Source: Methanocella_A sp049676595 (GTDB lineage Archaea; Halobacteriota; Methanocellia; Methanocellales; Methanocellaceae). Taken from it: DNA of 64,000 nucleotides. A model generated the notes under the pieces. The model was not told where the DNA came from, searched no databases, and was given only the letters and a program-made list of their open reading frames with translations. Both the position numbers and the translations under genes were made by a program. Where the stretch lies: positions 496,001 through 560,000 of the forward strand of contig NZ_CP187259.1 of the NCBI RefSeq assembly GCF_049676595.1, written 5' to 3'. How positions within the stretch are numbered: position 1 is the first letter of the stretch; each line of letters opens with the position of its first letter. Positions 7,930 through 16,442 of this stretch are shown here, one piece after another.

Positions 7930-8771
7930 ACTATATCCCTCCTCATAAATACCATGTAGCATACTATGACCGATAAAAAGAGGTAAAGGCATAGCCTGAT
8001 GACGTAACTGCTCAACGATCCGATAACATCACAGGCGCCGTAAATCGGGCTGAAAATGTTACTGTTATTAATTATTAAGCCTATAACTCCTTTCGGTGAT
8101 AACAGGACGATGAAGTATTCAATTGCATCCATGTTTACTGGCATAATTGAATTTATTATGTGAGATATGGTTTGAGTTACGTTAACACCGACTATGAAAT
8201 CGAACATCTCAACTATCAATGTGGATATGATTAACGCAATCGCCTGTTTGTCTACGATGATCGCGACGGTCATCGAAAGCGTGACAAAGATGAGATCGTA
8301 GATCAGCGACAGCAGGTAGACAAAAGCGATCTTTGCCGCGAAGTCGAGGATGAAGGTAGAGATATATTCCCCGGAAAGCATGAGCAGCCCCGATACGTAT
8401 ATGAGCAGGGCGAACCCGAAAACGAGAGACATAAAGCAGCAGGCCCCGAGGAGCTTTCCGTTTATGATCGTGTCTCTGTACAGCGGCTTGACGATTAGAG
8501 TATTTAGGGCGTGATTTTTCTTTTCGTTAGCTATGCTGGAGAACCCGATGATAACGGAGAAAAAGCTGCCATAAAGCGTCAGCGTGCACATGGCTGAAAG
8601 AACGGAACTACTGAACTCTATGTTTTTTATCAGGCCGCTCGAAAGGGCATGATGATATTCGTACAGGTTTACGCCGACGTAAAGTAGCAACACCGCAGCG
8701 CCCAGCAGTACAATTTTACTGTTGATAAGGTCAACGCACTCTTTTTTTGCGATACTACCCAAGTTGCTCAC
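7926..8771 (-). CDS. ABC-2 type transporter permease (first of a pair)
   Basis: The protein has 281 residues and about six hydrophobic spans. The KNHALNTLIVKPLYRDTIINGKLLG segment is the ABC-2 permease signature also seen in its neighbour, so the two are likely diverged duplicates forming a heterodimeric channel. The N-terminus (SNLGSIAKKECVDLINSKIV) is the usual cytoplasmic amphipathic lead-in. Its TGA overlaps the next start codon by 4 bases. It lies 34 bp downstream of the gene for a small secreted protein, with an A-rich tract between them. No ATPase gene is adjacent. Confidence 0.85.
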   Translation of the reverse strand: MSNLGSIAKKECVDLINSKIVLLGAAVLLLYVGVNLYEYHHALSSGLIKNIEFSSSVLSAMCTLTLYGSFFSVIIGFSSIANEKKNHALNTLIVKPLYRDTIINGKLLGACCFMSLVFGFALLIYVSGLLMLSGEYISTFILDFAAKIAFVYLLSLIYDLIFVTLSMTVAIIVDKQAIALIISTLIVEMFDFIVGVNVTQTISHIINSIMPVNMDAIEYFIVLLSPKGVIGLIINNSNIFSPIYGACDVIGSLSSYVIRLCLYLFLSVIVCYMVFMRRDIV

Positions 8772-8805
8772 GTTTAGCCTCCGAAAAAAGAAAAAAGAAA
8801 AAATA

Positions 8806-9273
8806 TTAAGATCTGGTCATACGCTGCGCTGTGTTGAAGTCGGTACCCTTCCAGTACGGGTTATCGTCTTTATACAGGTGGTTGTTGTTTAACGTATCAG
8901 TGTATCCCGAGTAGGGCATATTCACTGCACCGGAATACATAGACACCGTACTACTTACACCGTAATACGCTGGCAATGTGCCTGAAGATTCGAAGGAGCC
9001 GCCACCTGCACATCCAGAACTCCACTGGCATTTGTAAAACAGTGGAGCGGAGTAGTCATTCTTCCATTCGTTTCCCCACGACAGGGTTACGCCGTTGCTG
9101 ACGGAGATCGTCTGACTGATGGTACTTCTCCACTGCGGACTGTTGAAGTCGTTTGCTCTTGATTTTTCTATTCCGTCATTACTACTCCAGGAGTATGCAA
9201 ACGCGTTTCCGCTTGCAATCACCGAAAGTAATAATGCTGATATGATCACTAATGGTAGTTTGTACTTAAGCAT
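8806..9273 (-). CDS. Small secreted protein at the head of the ABC-2/RCC1 cluster
   Basis: The start ATG 9273 follows AAGGAGGAATTCA, an excellent ribosome-binding site. The 155-residue product has a clear signal peptide (KYKLPLVIISALLLSVIASG, cleavage near AFA). The mature part of about 130 residues is rich in Ser, Tyr, Asn, Gly and Trp and contains just two cysteines (CQWSSGC), so one disulfide is possible. I do not recognise the family. The composition and the adjacent permeases would suit a secreted peptide effector or surface adhesin, but this is speculation. The open frame continues upstream to 9453 without a signal-like sequence; I take that part as leader. Confidence 0.75.
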   Translation of the reverse strand: MLKYKLPLVIISALLLSVIASGNAFAYSWSSNDGIEKSRANDFNSPQWRSTISQTISVSNGVTLSWGNEWKNDYSAPLFYKCQWSSGCAGGGSFESSGTLPAYYGVSSTVSMYSGAVNMPYSGYTDTLNNNHLYKDDNPYWKGTDFNTAQRMTRS

Positions 9274-9668
9274 TGAATTCCTCCTTTGGGGGTATTCAGT
9301 CTTTTGTCTCGGATGGCTTACGCCTGCCAGGCCGATATTGGACCTCTGTCTGGCGGCCTGAGCCTTCCGGCCTATTCGTAGCATCTCAAATGCACTCACA
9401 TCGCTTTTATGTCTCTTTAATCCCCTCCTTTTGATGTGCAACTCTCGTGGCAAGCATTACATCATGCGCTCGGGTTGCATGTACTTGTTATGGCTTCTCT
9501 GGTATTTATATCGGGGAGGGCAGATACTTTTGCAATTGTTAAAAGCCGTAAAATAGTATGCCGTCGTTTTCCTCCAAGGGCTGAAAATGCCGCTTTTAAA
9601 ATAATTATTTAATCGTTAACGTTTTGTGACATAAATTATATGGCTACCTACTTTTATACACCAAACTG
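9274..9668. promoter_or_regulatory. Divergent promoter region with a long leader for the secreted-protein operon
   Basis: No gene is supported here. On the minus strand the ~180 nt before ATG 9273 stay open in frame and include GGCCGGAAGGCTCAGGCC and CGGCCTGGCAGGC, which could pair with one another as a structured leader. A second strong ribosome-binding-like word, AAAGGAGGGGATT, occurs on the minus strand at about 9420-9432, followed by ATG immediately before a stop (ATGTGA). On the plus strand, ATAAATTATA (9631-9640) is a TATA box placed for a nearly leaderless transcript of the regulator gene at 9669. The 9540-9660 stretch is AT-rich. Confidence 0.5.
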
Positions 9669-10040
9669 ATGCCAATGGGTGAAGAAAGAGATTATGAGGA
9701 CTACTGCCAGATCATGCACGCGATGCGAAAGAGCGTCATTCGCATGAAAATTCTCGTCTACCTGTTCGTCTGCGGCGAGCCTCGCAATATTCAGCAGATC
9801 ATGAATGTAGTAGGCACGTGGCCCTCCCATGTCAGGGGGGCTATGTGGGGCATGGGAAAGCGGTATAAGGCTGAGAGCTCGCTGCTTGCCAGAGGCCTGG
9901 TCGCCCGGCTGTCCGGAGATATTAATTCTAATGTCACGACCTATACTTTAACTGAAAAGGGCAGGGGATATGTCCTCCTCATATGTACCATACCTGAGTT
10001 TAACCGGCGTGTAAGAGCGATTATCGAGCAGTTCACCTGA
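9669..10040 (+). CDS. Winged-helix DNA-binding regulator
   Basis: The 123-residue protein has an archaeal winged-helix fold. Helices cover about residues 10-60 (MRKSVIRMKILVYLFVCGEPRNIQQIMNVVG pattern), the recognition helix is probably HVRGAMWGMGKRYK, and the wing is SNVTTYTLTEKGRGYVLL. 'LTEKGR' is typical of MarR/PadR-like wings. The start is ATG 9669; a second ATG two codons later is equally possible. It is divergent from the secreted-protein/ABC-2/RCC1 operon with a shared ~395-bp control region, so it probably regulates that operon. The effector is unknown. Confidence 0.8.
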   Translation: MPMGEERDYEDYCQIMHAMRKSVIRMKILVYLFVCGEPRNIQQIMNVVGTWPSHVRGAMWGMGKRYKAESSLLARGLVARLSGDINSNVTTYTLTEKGRGYVLLICTIPEFNRRVRAIIEQFT

Positions 10041-10090
10041 CTGCCGACAGAAGAGCTAATATCCCGGGGGAACAACTTTATACAAGGTCA

Positions 10091-10840
10091 ATGCACATGA
10101 AGGTCATTTTCCTCGGCACCAACGGCTGGTACGATAACGAGACCGGCAACACCGTCTGCGTGCTGATCGACGCCCCGGAGGGCTACATCATTCTGGACGC
10201 GGGCAACGGCATCCACAAGCTGGACCGGTACATGACCGAGGATAAGCCCGCCTATCTTTTCCTGAGCCATTTCCACCTCGACCACATCGGCGGCCTCCAC
10301 ACCATCGTCCGGCTGAGCTTCCCCCGGGGCCTGCAAATCTTCGGCCAGGAAGGCACCCGGAAAATTCTCGGCGATATCCTGCGGCAGCCGTACACCGTGC
10401 CGATCGACGGCATGCCCTTCAAAGTGGACATCCGGGAACTGCCGGAAAACCGGGAGGCAGTGCCATTCCTCGAGGACTTCCGGCCGCTGGTGCACGTTTC
10501 CCCTTGCATCGGCTTCCGGTTCAGGCTCGGGGGCAAGGTCATCTCGTACTGTACTGATACGGGCCTGTGCGACAACCTGGTAGAACTGGGCAGAGGTGCA
10601 GACAGTCTCATTACGGAGTGCTCGGCGCTCTCCGGCCAGCAGCGATCCTCCTGGCCCCACCTGGCGCCGGAGGATGCGGTCGTCGTCTCGAAGAAGTCGG
10701 GCGCAAAAAGGGTGGTGCTGGTGCACTTCAACGCGGCGCTTTACCCGACGGTGGAGAGCCGGCGGCAGGTGCAGGCTTTCGTCGATCGGGAGGCGGGCAA
10801 CATCACGGTCAGCTTCGACGACATGTTCCTCGATTTGTAG
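10091..10840 (+). CDS. MBL-fold metallo-hydrolase (RNase Z-like group)
   Basis: The 249 residues show beta-lactamase-fold metal ligands. SHFHLDHIGG supplies H60, H62, D64 and H65; a later SYCTDTG supplies Asp; and VLVHFN supplies the last His. The opening VIFLGTNGWYDNETGNTVCVLID and ILDAGNG match the RNase Z/ElaC and phosphodiesterase-like subgroup. The substrate is unknown; a nucleic-acid or cyclic-nucleotide phosphodiester is the family expectation. ATG 10091 or ATG 10097 may be the start. A decayed fragment of a close paralog lies at 5505-5650. The gene ends 2 bp before the convergent surface-protein gene at 10843. Confidence 0.85.
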   Translation: MHMKVIFLGTNGWYDNETGNTVCVLIDAPEGYIILDAGNGIHKLDRYMTEDKPAYLFLSHFHLDHIGGLHTIVRLSFPRGLQIFGQEGTRKILGDILRQPYTVPIDGMPFKVDIRELPENREAVPFLEDFRPLVHVSPCIGFRFRLGGKVISYCTDTGLCDNLVELGRGADSLITECSALSGQQRSSWPHLAPEDAVVVSKKSGAKRVVLVHFNAALYPTVESRRQVQAFVDREAGNITVSFDDMFLDL

Positions 10841-10842
10841 CC

Positions 10843-11379
10843 TCATTTTCGGACGGTCACGTAGATCAGGAAGCAGATGAACGCAATGCAGACCGCTCCG
10901 CTGATTAAGATGATGGCCCCGGAGATGTCAAACGGCCGGCCATGATCTGCGATCTGGGCTGCATCGACAGTGCCTATGGGGGCCGGGACCCGGGTCCACA
11001 CTTTTGGGGTTGTCTGCACGTCCGAGTTTGCCGTTACTGTGCCTGCCACAGTGTACGGAATCTGGATATCCAGATCTTTGGCCCTGATCAGCGGGCCGGA
11101 GGGGATGACTATCAGGCCGCTGCTCGCATGGTGGCCGTCGTAGGTGGCGTTGATGACCCCTGCGCCGGCGGATTCGAACTTGAGGGCGTACTGGCCGTCA
11201 GGCCCGGTACGATCAGTAGTGCCGAAGCCTGAGACCGCGACGTTTTCCTGGGGGTGGCCGTTTACCGTGATCCGCCCCACAATCATGCTGACCTGCTCTG
11301 CCGTGGCTACCTGCGATACCATGCTGCATATCATCATTAACAGTAATATTACCGGGGCTATTTTGTGTATCTTTATCAA
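10843..11379 (-). CDS. Membrane-anchored surface protein with a carboxypeptidase-regulatory-like domain
   Basis: The 178-residue protein consists of a signal peptide (residues about 8-27), one CarboxypepD_reg/PEGA-type beta-sandwich (SMIVGRITVNGHPQENVAVSGFGTTDRTGPDGQYALKFESAGA pattern, about 30-110), and a C-terminal transmembrane helix ending TVRK. Such domains bind carbohydrate or act as spacers on archaeal cell surfaces. It is the last gene of a run of five same-strand surface proteins and starts 13 bp before the end of the next upstream gene. 'GxxQxxVxVSGFG' is shared with the gene at 12300, so the two are duplicates with different linkers. Confidence 0.75.
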   Translation of the reverse strand: MIKIHKIAPVILLLMMICSMVSQVATAEQVSMIVGRITVNGHPQENVAVSGFGTTDRTGPDGQYALKFESAGAGVINATYDGHHASSGLIVIPSGPLIRAKDLDIQIPYTVAGTVTANSDVQTTPKVWTRVPAPIGTVDAAQIADHGRPFDISGAIILISGAVCIAFICFLIYVTVRK

Positions 11380-11391
11380 CTCACGCCTCCG

Positions 11392-12138
11392 CTAGCCTTT
11401 CCATATCATGGAGTAGGCCGTGTAGCTCACCAGGGCTCCGCAGACCAGGAACAGCAGGATGATGGCTCCTGCCGGCAGGTCTAATCCTCGCGGCGTCCCG
11501 GATGTTGCGCTCACGTTAGCCTTCCAGTGAGGGAGGTTCACCGCATCTATCAGGGCAGCGCCTGGCAGTGCCGTGTCCATCTTTATCGCAGAGCCATTTT
11601 GCGTCGAATTACCCGGGTTGTGTGCCTGGATTCTCTCAACCAGAGGGGGAGGGTTCAGCTCCAAATACGAGATGCTCAGCGGGGGCGTATAGACAGCCCG
11701 TGAAAAGACTGAATCCTGTGTCGGAGTTGGAGCGGGAGTGGCTGTCGGAGCTGGTTCTGTTACTGGTATCGGTGTAGCTACTGGTGTAGATGCAGGTGTA
11801 GATGCAGGTGTAGGTGTAGGTGTAGGTTTGAGCGTTGGCGCCGGAGGGGCAGGCGTGGGTGTTACTTTCGGCTTTTTCTTATCGCCCTCATCTTCATCCT
11901 CGTCCTTATCTTCGTTCTCGTTCTCATTTCTGTCATCGTCCTTGTCTTCCCTGTCCTTCTCCCCGGTCTCTTCCTTATCGTCCGACTCATGGCCGGTGAT
12001 CAGCGAAACGAGGACGTTTACAAGCCGGCTGTCGTCGTTGTCGTGGCCGGAGTGTTTGGCGATAGCCGTGGGCAGGGCCAGTGTGCCGAGAAGAAGTGCC
12101 CCGACGATAAGTAATGCCACATATCTTGCCCTGATCAT
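11392..12138 (-). CDS. Surface protein with a highly acidic segment and Thr/Pro stalk, membrane anchored
   Basis: The start is taken as ATG 12138, preceded by GAGAGGTTCACT. The 248 residues comprise a signal peptide (ARYVALLIVGALLLGTLALP), a very acidic Asp/Glu/Lys/Asn block (about residues 37-90, with runs such as EDKDEDEDEGDKKK), a Thr-Pro-Ala stalk, a short Asn-rich globular segment, and a C-terminal helix ending MIWKG. The acidic block could bind cations at the cell surface. The C-terminal portion (NGSAIKMDTALPGAALIDAVNLPHW pattern) is homologous to that of the 12300 gene. The function is unknown. Confidence 0.75.
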   Translation of the reverse strand: MIRARYVALLIVGALLLGTLALPTAIAKHSGHDNDDSRLVNVLVSLITGHESDDKEETGEKDREDKDDDRNENENEDKDEDEDEGDKKKPKVTPTPAPPAPTLKPTPTPTPASTPASTPVATPIPVTEPAPTATPAPTPTQDSVFSRAVYTPPLSISYLELNPPPLVERIQAHNPGNSTQNGSAIKMDTALPGAALIDAVNLPHWKANVSATSGTPRGLDLPAGAIILLFLVCGALVSYTAYSMIWKG

Positions 12139-12223
12139 AGTGAACCTCTCTATGCACATGGATCGATGAAGCAGTCATAGATCAGCATGCGCTGTCGCAG
12201 ACATACTTTAGATAACGAACATT

Positions 12224-12260
12224 TAGTATAAAACAACTTTATATATGTTATTAAATAAAA
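12224..12260 (-). promoter_or_regulatory. Probable promoter of the surface-protein gene 11392-12138
   Basis: On the minus strand two TATA-box-like words, ATATATAAAG (12246-12237) and TTTTATACTA (12233-12224), lie in an AT-rich stretch upstream of the start at 12138. They imply a leader of roughly 65-80 nt. Similar AT-rich stretches precede the other genes of this surface cluster, so each gene probably has its own promoter. Assignment is by sequence resemblance only. Confidence 0.45.
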
Positions 12261-12299
12261 AACCAACTTATTTCCTATTGGCCGGTAGAAGGGGTATCT

Positions 12300-13172
12300 C
12301 TACCCCTTTCTTATCACGGAGTACGCTACGAACCCGACGTAGGCTGCGCAGGCGACGATCAGCGCGAACAGCGGGATATCTACCGGAAGGCCCGGTAAAC
12401 CGGCTGTAGCGCCGGAGCTGGTATTAGGCCTCCACGAGGGTGTATTGATGTCCTGGGTCAGCGCAGAAGCGCCGCCGGGCAGCCCGGCGTCTATTACATT
12501 AGCCGAAAGGGTGGCATTGGACTGATTATTGGGCTGGGCTGATGTCCGGTTTCCGTCTACATTATGCGATGTCATGGCCCACGAGACGTCCGAGGGCGGC
12601 CACGCCACCGTTCCGACGGGCAACGAGTAGCCGCCGGCAGGTGCCGGAGCCGGAGTGGGGGTGGGCGTAACGGTAGGGGTAGGTGTGACCGTCGGTGTAG
12701 GTGTAATCGTGGGGGTGGGTGTGATAGTTGGGGTAGGTGTGATTGTCGGAGTTGGTGTAACGGTGGGAGTAGGTGTGGGGGTGGGGGTAGGGGTAATGGT
12801 TGGGGTGGGTGTAATATGAGGCGTGGGAGTGGGCGTTATTACCGGCATGGCGATGTTCAGGTTCACGTCGGGGTAGGGCGGGTTTTGTAATGTCAGCTCC
12901 CCGCTGTCTGCCGAGTATTCGTTAAACGTAGCTGTGATGGTGCCTCTGCTGCCATTGGTAATGGCCGGCAGCTCGTATCTGCCCTGATCATCCGTGACAT
13001 CGGAAAGGCCGAATCCGCTGACGTATACACCGTGCTGCGGAACGCCGTTCACGGTGATGCAGCCTTTGACGCTGCCCGAAGTTTCCTGGGCGAACCCGTA
13101 TGGCATAAAACTGCCGCATATAGTAACAATTATCAACGCTGTAATGAGGATGATATTACTCGCCTTGCTCAT
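12300..13172 (-). CDS. Surface protein with carboxypeptidase-regulatory-like domain and long Thr-Pro repeat stalk
   Basis: The start ATG 13172 follows GGAGGCTTACG. The 290-residue protein has a signal peptide, one CarboxypepD_reg-like domain (about residues 30-110, SVKGCITVNGVPQHGVYVSGFGLSDVTDDQGRYEL pattern), a stalk of about 60 residues built of repeated TPTPTI/TPTPTV units (about 118-180), an Asn/Ser-rich region, and a C-terminal anchor (LFALIVACAAYVGFVAYSVIRKG). The stalk DNA (about 12650-12840) is a G/T-rich microsatellite made of 6-bp words and is likely to change length by slippage. It is paralogous to the 10843 gene in the N-terminal domain and to the 11392 gene in the C-terminal part. 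Confidence 0.8.
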   Translation of the reverse strand: MSKASNIILITALIIVTICGSFMPYGFAQETSGSVKGCITVNGVPQHGVYVSGFGLSDVTDDQGRYELPAITNGSRGTITATFNEYSADSGELTLQNPPYPDVNLNIAMPVITPTPTPHITPTPTITPTPTPTPTPTVTPTPTITPTPTITPTPTITPTPTVTPTPTVTPTPTPAPAPAGGYSLPVGTVAWPPSDVSWAMTSHNVDGNRTSAQPNNQSNATLSANVIDAGLPGGASALTQDINTPSWRPNTSSGATAGLPGLPVDIPLFALIVACAAYVGFVAYSVIRKG

Positions 13173-13382
13173 CGTAAGCCTCCGCTTATCCGACAAGCTA
13201 CTCTACTCCATATATTTATATAATAATTACGTGATATTTAACAGGATGGCGCCGTCGTTTCCCGAAAAGCGTGGAGTAGGGGGGATGGCGTCAAAAAAAG
13301 AGCGGCTGGCAGTGGTTTGATACGAGCCGATATGCAGCAAGAGGATGCGTCAACCCCAAGAAAAAGCGTCGGCTACGCCGGC

Positions 13383-15098
13383 CTATTTCCTCCTGAATAC
13401 CTGCCAGTACACCGCTATGCAGAGGAGCATAGCCAGCGTAACTATAAGCACACCCCCAAGCAGGATGGGGACACTCATGCCACCGCTCGTCCCGGCCGGA
13501 GATACGGCCGATGGTTGAGCAGCCACTACTACCAGCGTGAAGGTCGAGAAGCCTCCGGGTGAAACGATCTCAAAGGTCAGCGTCTCCACATCCGGGCTGC
13601 CGATCAGCCGGGCATCCAGCAAAGAGTACTGGCCGTCGCTTTCCCGGATCACTTTATAGCTGCCGTCAGTGTCGAAATCGGCAGGCCTGGGGATGGTGAT
13701 GGTCAGGCTTCCGGATTTGATGTCCCTCCCGTTCTCGAGGTTCTCCTTGATCACTTCGACCACGGCGAGCACCTTGCTGCTATTGTTATTGAGGCCTGCA
13801 TGGCTCAACGCTTCAGGGACCCTACTCTCGTTAATATCCTCCGGGGCGGTGACTTTGATCCCGAGCGTGGCGTTCGAAGGTATGCCGTTGAGATCAGCGC
13901 TTGCGTACACAGTCACGTTTCGACCGTTGAGCGAAGCCTCTTTTCTGGACACCAGGCTTGCATCTGTGACTGTTGCCGTCGAATTGTTTACAGGGCTGAC
14001 CCGAAGCACCATAAAGCTGTCAGTTTCATTTTCAGGCGACCGCATCTGCATCGCAATCCGGCCATCCCTGACGAGGCTATCCATGCGAGTTCCTTCCGGG
14101 GCGTAAACCGTGTTCCCGGTCAGGTTCAGGAATTGGGCATCGACAGTGCCATTGATATCCTCAAAGTACCTGGGTGTGGGAACGGCTGCTGGTGTCGGTG
14201 TGGTGACAGGCGACGCTGTTGCCACGGGTGTCGGAGGGGTGGGTGTAGCTGTAATAGCCGGTGTCGGAGCGGGCCAAATCTTGACGTTGGCAGGAGCGGT
14301 CGAACGGGCTTCCACCGCGAAGGCGTTAGAGTATCCTTCGCCGAACATGGGATGGCTTGCGTATATCTTGTAGCCGGCCTCATACCTGCCCAGCGTACTG
14401 TTCCAGGTGTCCTGCACCCGGGGGAACTGATAAAATCCGTTTGCGTCGGTAGACGTAGTATATATCCTGTGGTTGGTGTTAGACGCGTAGACAATGGCTA
14501 CGTAAGCGTTCGGAACTCCTTCTTCCGGGCTGCCGGCGGTAACTCTGCCGCTGACCGAACCCGCATGATCTGCAGGTATCGGCACTGGCGTGGCAGCTGG
14601 CGAGGGGGTCGGAGTTGAAACCGGGGTAGCGGTTGCCGTGGGGGAAGGCATAGATGCCGGCGTGACAGTCGGAGTCGGTGAGGCTACCTGTATATCTGAA
14701 TATATTACGACATTTGCGGGAGCAGTTGATCTCTGCTCTACGGCGAAGCTGCCTGAATACCCATCGCCGAACAGGCTGCTGCTGGCGTGGATTTTATAGC
14801 TCTGCGCGTACTGGCCTGTGCTAGTGTCCCAGGTATTGGCAACCCCCGGAAACTGGAAGAACCCCATGCCGTCGGTCTCCCCGACGTACAGCTCCTGGCC
14901 GGATGCTGCATTGACGATCGCCACACGTGCGTGGGGGATGTAGACGTTCGCATCCTGGGTCGTGACTCTGCCGCTGACCGCCCCATCGTACGGGTGATCA
15001 GGTGAGCTTGCCAATACCGGCTGCATTGTGATAGTGACCGGGATGGTGATCAGGATGATCATCAACATAACCAGTATAGTTCTGTTAGCTATTCTCAT
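13383..15098 (-). CDS. Large surface protein: two duplicated carboxypeptidase-regulatory domains, Thr-Pro stalks, C-terminal anchor
   Basis: This 571-residue protein has a signal peptide (about residues 1-30). Two near-duplicate domains follow (about 40-135 and 178-275), sharing SGRVT, AYVAIVxA, GFYQFPxVxxTWxxxxGxY, YKIYAS, FGxGYS and FAVExRSTAPANV. They are separated by Pro/Thr linkers. A third, distinct beta-rich domain (about 320-530) ends in a PGGFSTFTLVVVA motif typical of archaeal S-layer-associated surface proteins. The C-terminal helix ends FRRK. The internal duplication and the neighbouring paralogs suggest expansion of a cell-envelope gene family. The ligand is unknown. Confidence 0.82.
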   Translation of the reverse strand: MRIANRTILVMLMIILITIPVTITMQPVLASSPDHPYDGAVSGRVTTQDANVYIPHARVAIVNAASGQELYVGETDGMGFFQFPGVANTWDTSTGQYAQSYKIHASSSLFGDGYSGSFAVEQRSTAPANVVIYSDIQVASPTPTVTPASMPSPTATATPVSTPTPSPAATPVPIPADHAGSVSGRVTAGSPEEGVPNAYVAIVYASNTNHRIYTTSTDANGFYQFPRVQDTWNSTLGRYEAGYKIYASHPMFGEGYSNAFAVEARSTAPANVKIWPAPTPAITATPTPPTPVATASPVTTPTPAAVPTPRYFEDINGTVDAQFLNLTGNTVYAPEGTRMDSLVRDGRIAMQMRSPENETDSFMVLRVSPVNNSTATVTDASLVSRKEASLNGRNVTVYASADLNGIPSNATLGIKVTAPEDINESRVPEALSHAGLNNNSSKVLAVVEVIKENLENGRDIKSGSLTITIPRPADFDTDGSYKVIRESDGQYSLLDARLIGSPDVETLTFEIVSPGGFSTFTLVVVAAQPSAVSPAGTSGGMSVPILLGGVLIVTLAMLLCIAVYWQVFRRK

Positions 15099-15261
15099 TG
15101 CTGTCTCCTCGCTTCTGAGAGCATCGTTGCTACGGGCTACTTTACGATGGACATAAGGCCTGCACTATTAATGATGTTATATATAATACTTTTATATAAA
15201 TAGTTTGCCAGGCAAGCGGTTATGGATCTTCCAGCTGCTTGCCATTCCCCGGAACGGACTT

Positions 15262-16329
15262 CTATTTTTTCCTGAACGCCAGTATATACACTGTAAAGCC
15301 GGCCACTGCAACCAGCAGTATCAGCAAGGCAGGGTACAAAATTCCCGTCGTCGATGATGGTGCAGGTCCAGGCGCCGCGGGCACCCCCGTTTCCGCGGAG
15401 TTTTCTGGCACGTGGGCGAGCGTCACGTTCTCGTAACTACCATTCGCTACTTCAGGGGTGTTAGAGGCTTCCGTACTGTTCATATCGATAACCGTACTCT
15501 GCCAGCATGTAGTGCTTTCTATGCAGGCAGTGCAGGAGCCTGTAATATTTCGGCTGATGCCAATAATGCAGAACCCGGTCACGTTGACCTGGCCGGAGAT
15601 ATTGCCCGATGTCAGATTGATCATGGCCCGGCCGCCCGAGTCGGTCGCTATCATCTTTTCCGCCGGCAGGTACCCGATGGTATCGTTATCGGTGAAAAAC
15701 GTGATTGTGACTCCCGACCGTGAGTATGGTACACTGTTCAGGTACAGCTGGGCAGTGATCACAGACACGTTCCCTCCTGCCATGATGGTGTCCGGATGCG
15801 CGCTCAGCCTGACCTCGTCCGGCATGGGGACGTGCTCGACAATGAAGCCCGACGAGGTCCTCGTAGTATCCGGAGTAGGGTCGACGCCGTGTGGGAAGCC
15901 CGGGACGACGATGTTTACGGTGGCGGTCGTATTTTCCCAGACGGCAAACGGGTTAGAGACACCCTCGCGGAACCTGGTATCGTTGGCATAGACGCAGTAG
16001 GAAAGGCATGGGCCAGCCCCGGTCATAGTGTTGTTGACAGCCGTAAAGGTGTAGTAGCCGTTTTCGTCTGCCTGTCCCTCGTAGAACGCCTGAGAAAAGT
16101 CGGCGGCGTTCACGATCGCCACGTACGCCCCGGGTATGCCCTGGCTGGCATTCTGCGTCGTCACCCGCCCGGTGACCGAACCGGGGTTCGGGTATGCCGG
16201 ATCCATGGGCGGAGGGCTGACCAGTTCAATCGAGTTTATGGCAAATACCGGGGTCAGCCCGGACAGGGCCAGAAGCAGCATTATGGTAATGGGAATAATT
16301 TTCGACAGGCCAGTCATACTTATCGTCAC
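15262..16329 (-). CDS. Surface protein with carboxypeptidase-regulatory-like and bacterial Ig-like domains
   Basis: The 355-residue protein has a signal peptide, then a domain equivalent to those of the 13383 gene (SVTGRVTTQNASQGIPGAYVAIVNA pattern, about residues 45-150). An invasin-like Big_1 domain follows (about 180-265: LSAHPDTIMAGGNVSVITAQLYLNSVPYSRSGVTITF pattern). After that comes a Cys-bearing loop (CTACIESTTC) and a C-terminal anchor ending AFRKK. The Big_1-type repeats form rigid extracellular stalks. The start is GTG 16329 or ATG 16317, four codons later; both leave the signal intact. It is the first gene of the five-gene surface cluster. Confidence 0.8.
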   Translation of the reverse strand: MTISMTGLSKIIPITIMLLLALSGLTPVFAINSIELVSPPPMDPAYPNPGSVTGRVTTQNASQGIPGAYVAIVNAADFSQAFYEGQADENGYYTFTAVNNTMTGAGPCLSYCVYANDTRFREGVSNPFAVWENTTATVNIVVPGFPHGVDPTPDTTRTSSGFIVEHVPMPDEVRLSAHPDTIMAGGNVSVITAQLYLNSVPYSRSGVTITFFTDNDTIGYLPAEKMIATDSGGRAMINLTSGNISGQVNVTGFCIIGISRNITGSCTACIESTTCWQSTVIDMNSTEASNTPEVANGSYENVTLAHVPENSAETGVPAAPGPAPSSTTGILYPALLILLVAVAGFTVYILAFRKK

Positions 16330-16442
16330 AAGCCTGTAAATAATTCTGTATATATAAGGCTTCTATCATAATCGGTTAATTTATAGCGGCATATATACAG
16401 GTGTCCGGAACTACGGACGGACAAAAAAGTTGAGGCAGGTGA

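Noticed and set aside
8806..9273. Lactococcin-972-type bacteriocin
   Set aside because: The secreted protein has a YGVSS motif and adjacent permeases, but the length and remainder do not match, so I leave it unnamed.
9361..9453. GEMM or cobalamin riboswitch in the leader of the secreted-protein gene
   Set aside because: I looked for the conserved cores of c-di-GMP, TPP and cobalamin riboswitches and found no match; only generic GC stems are present.
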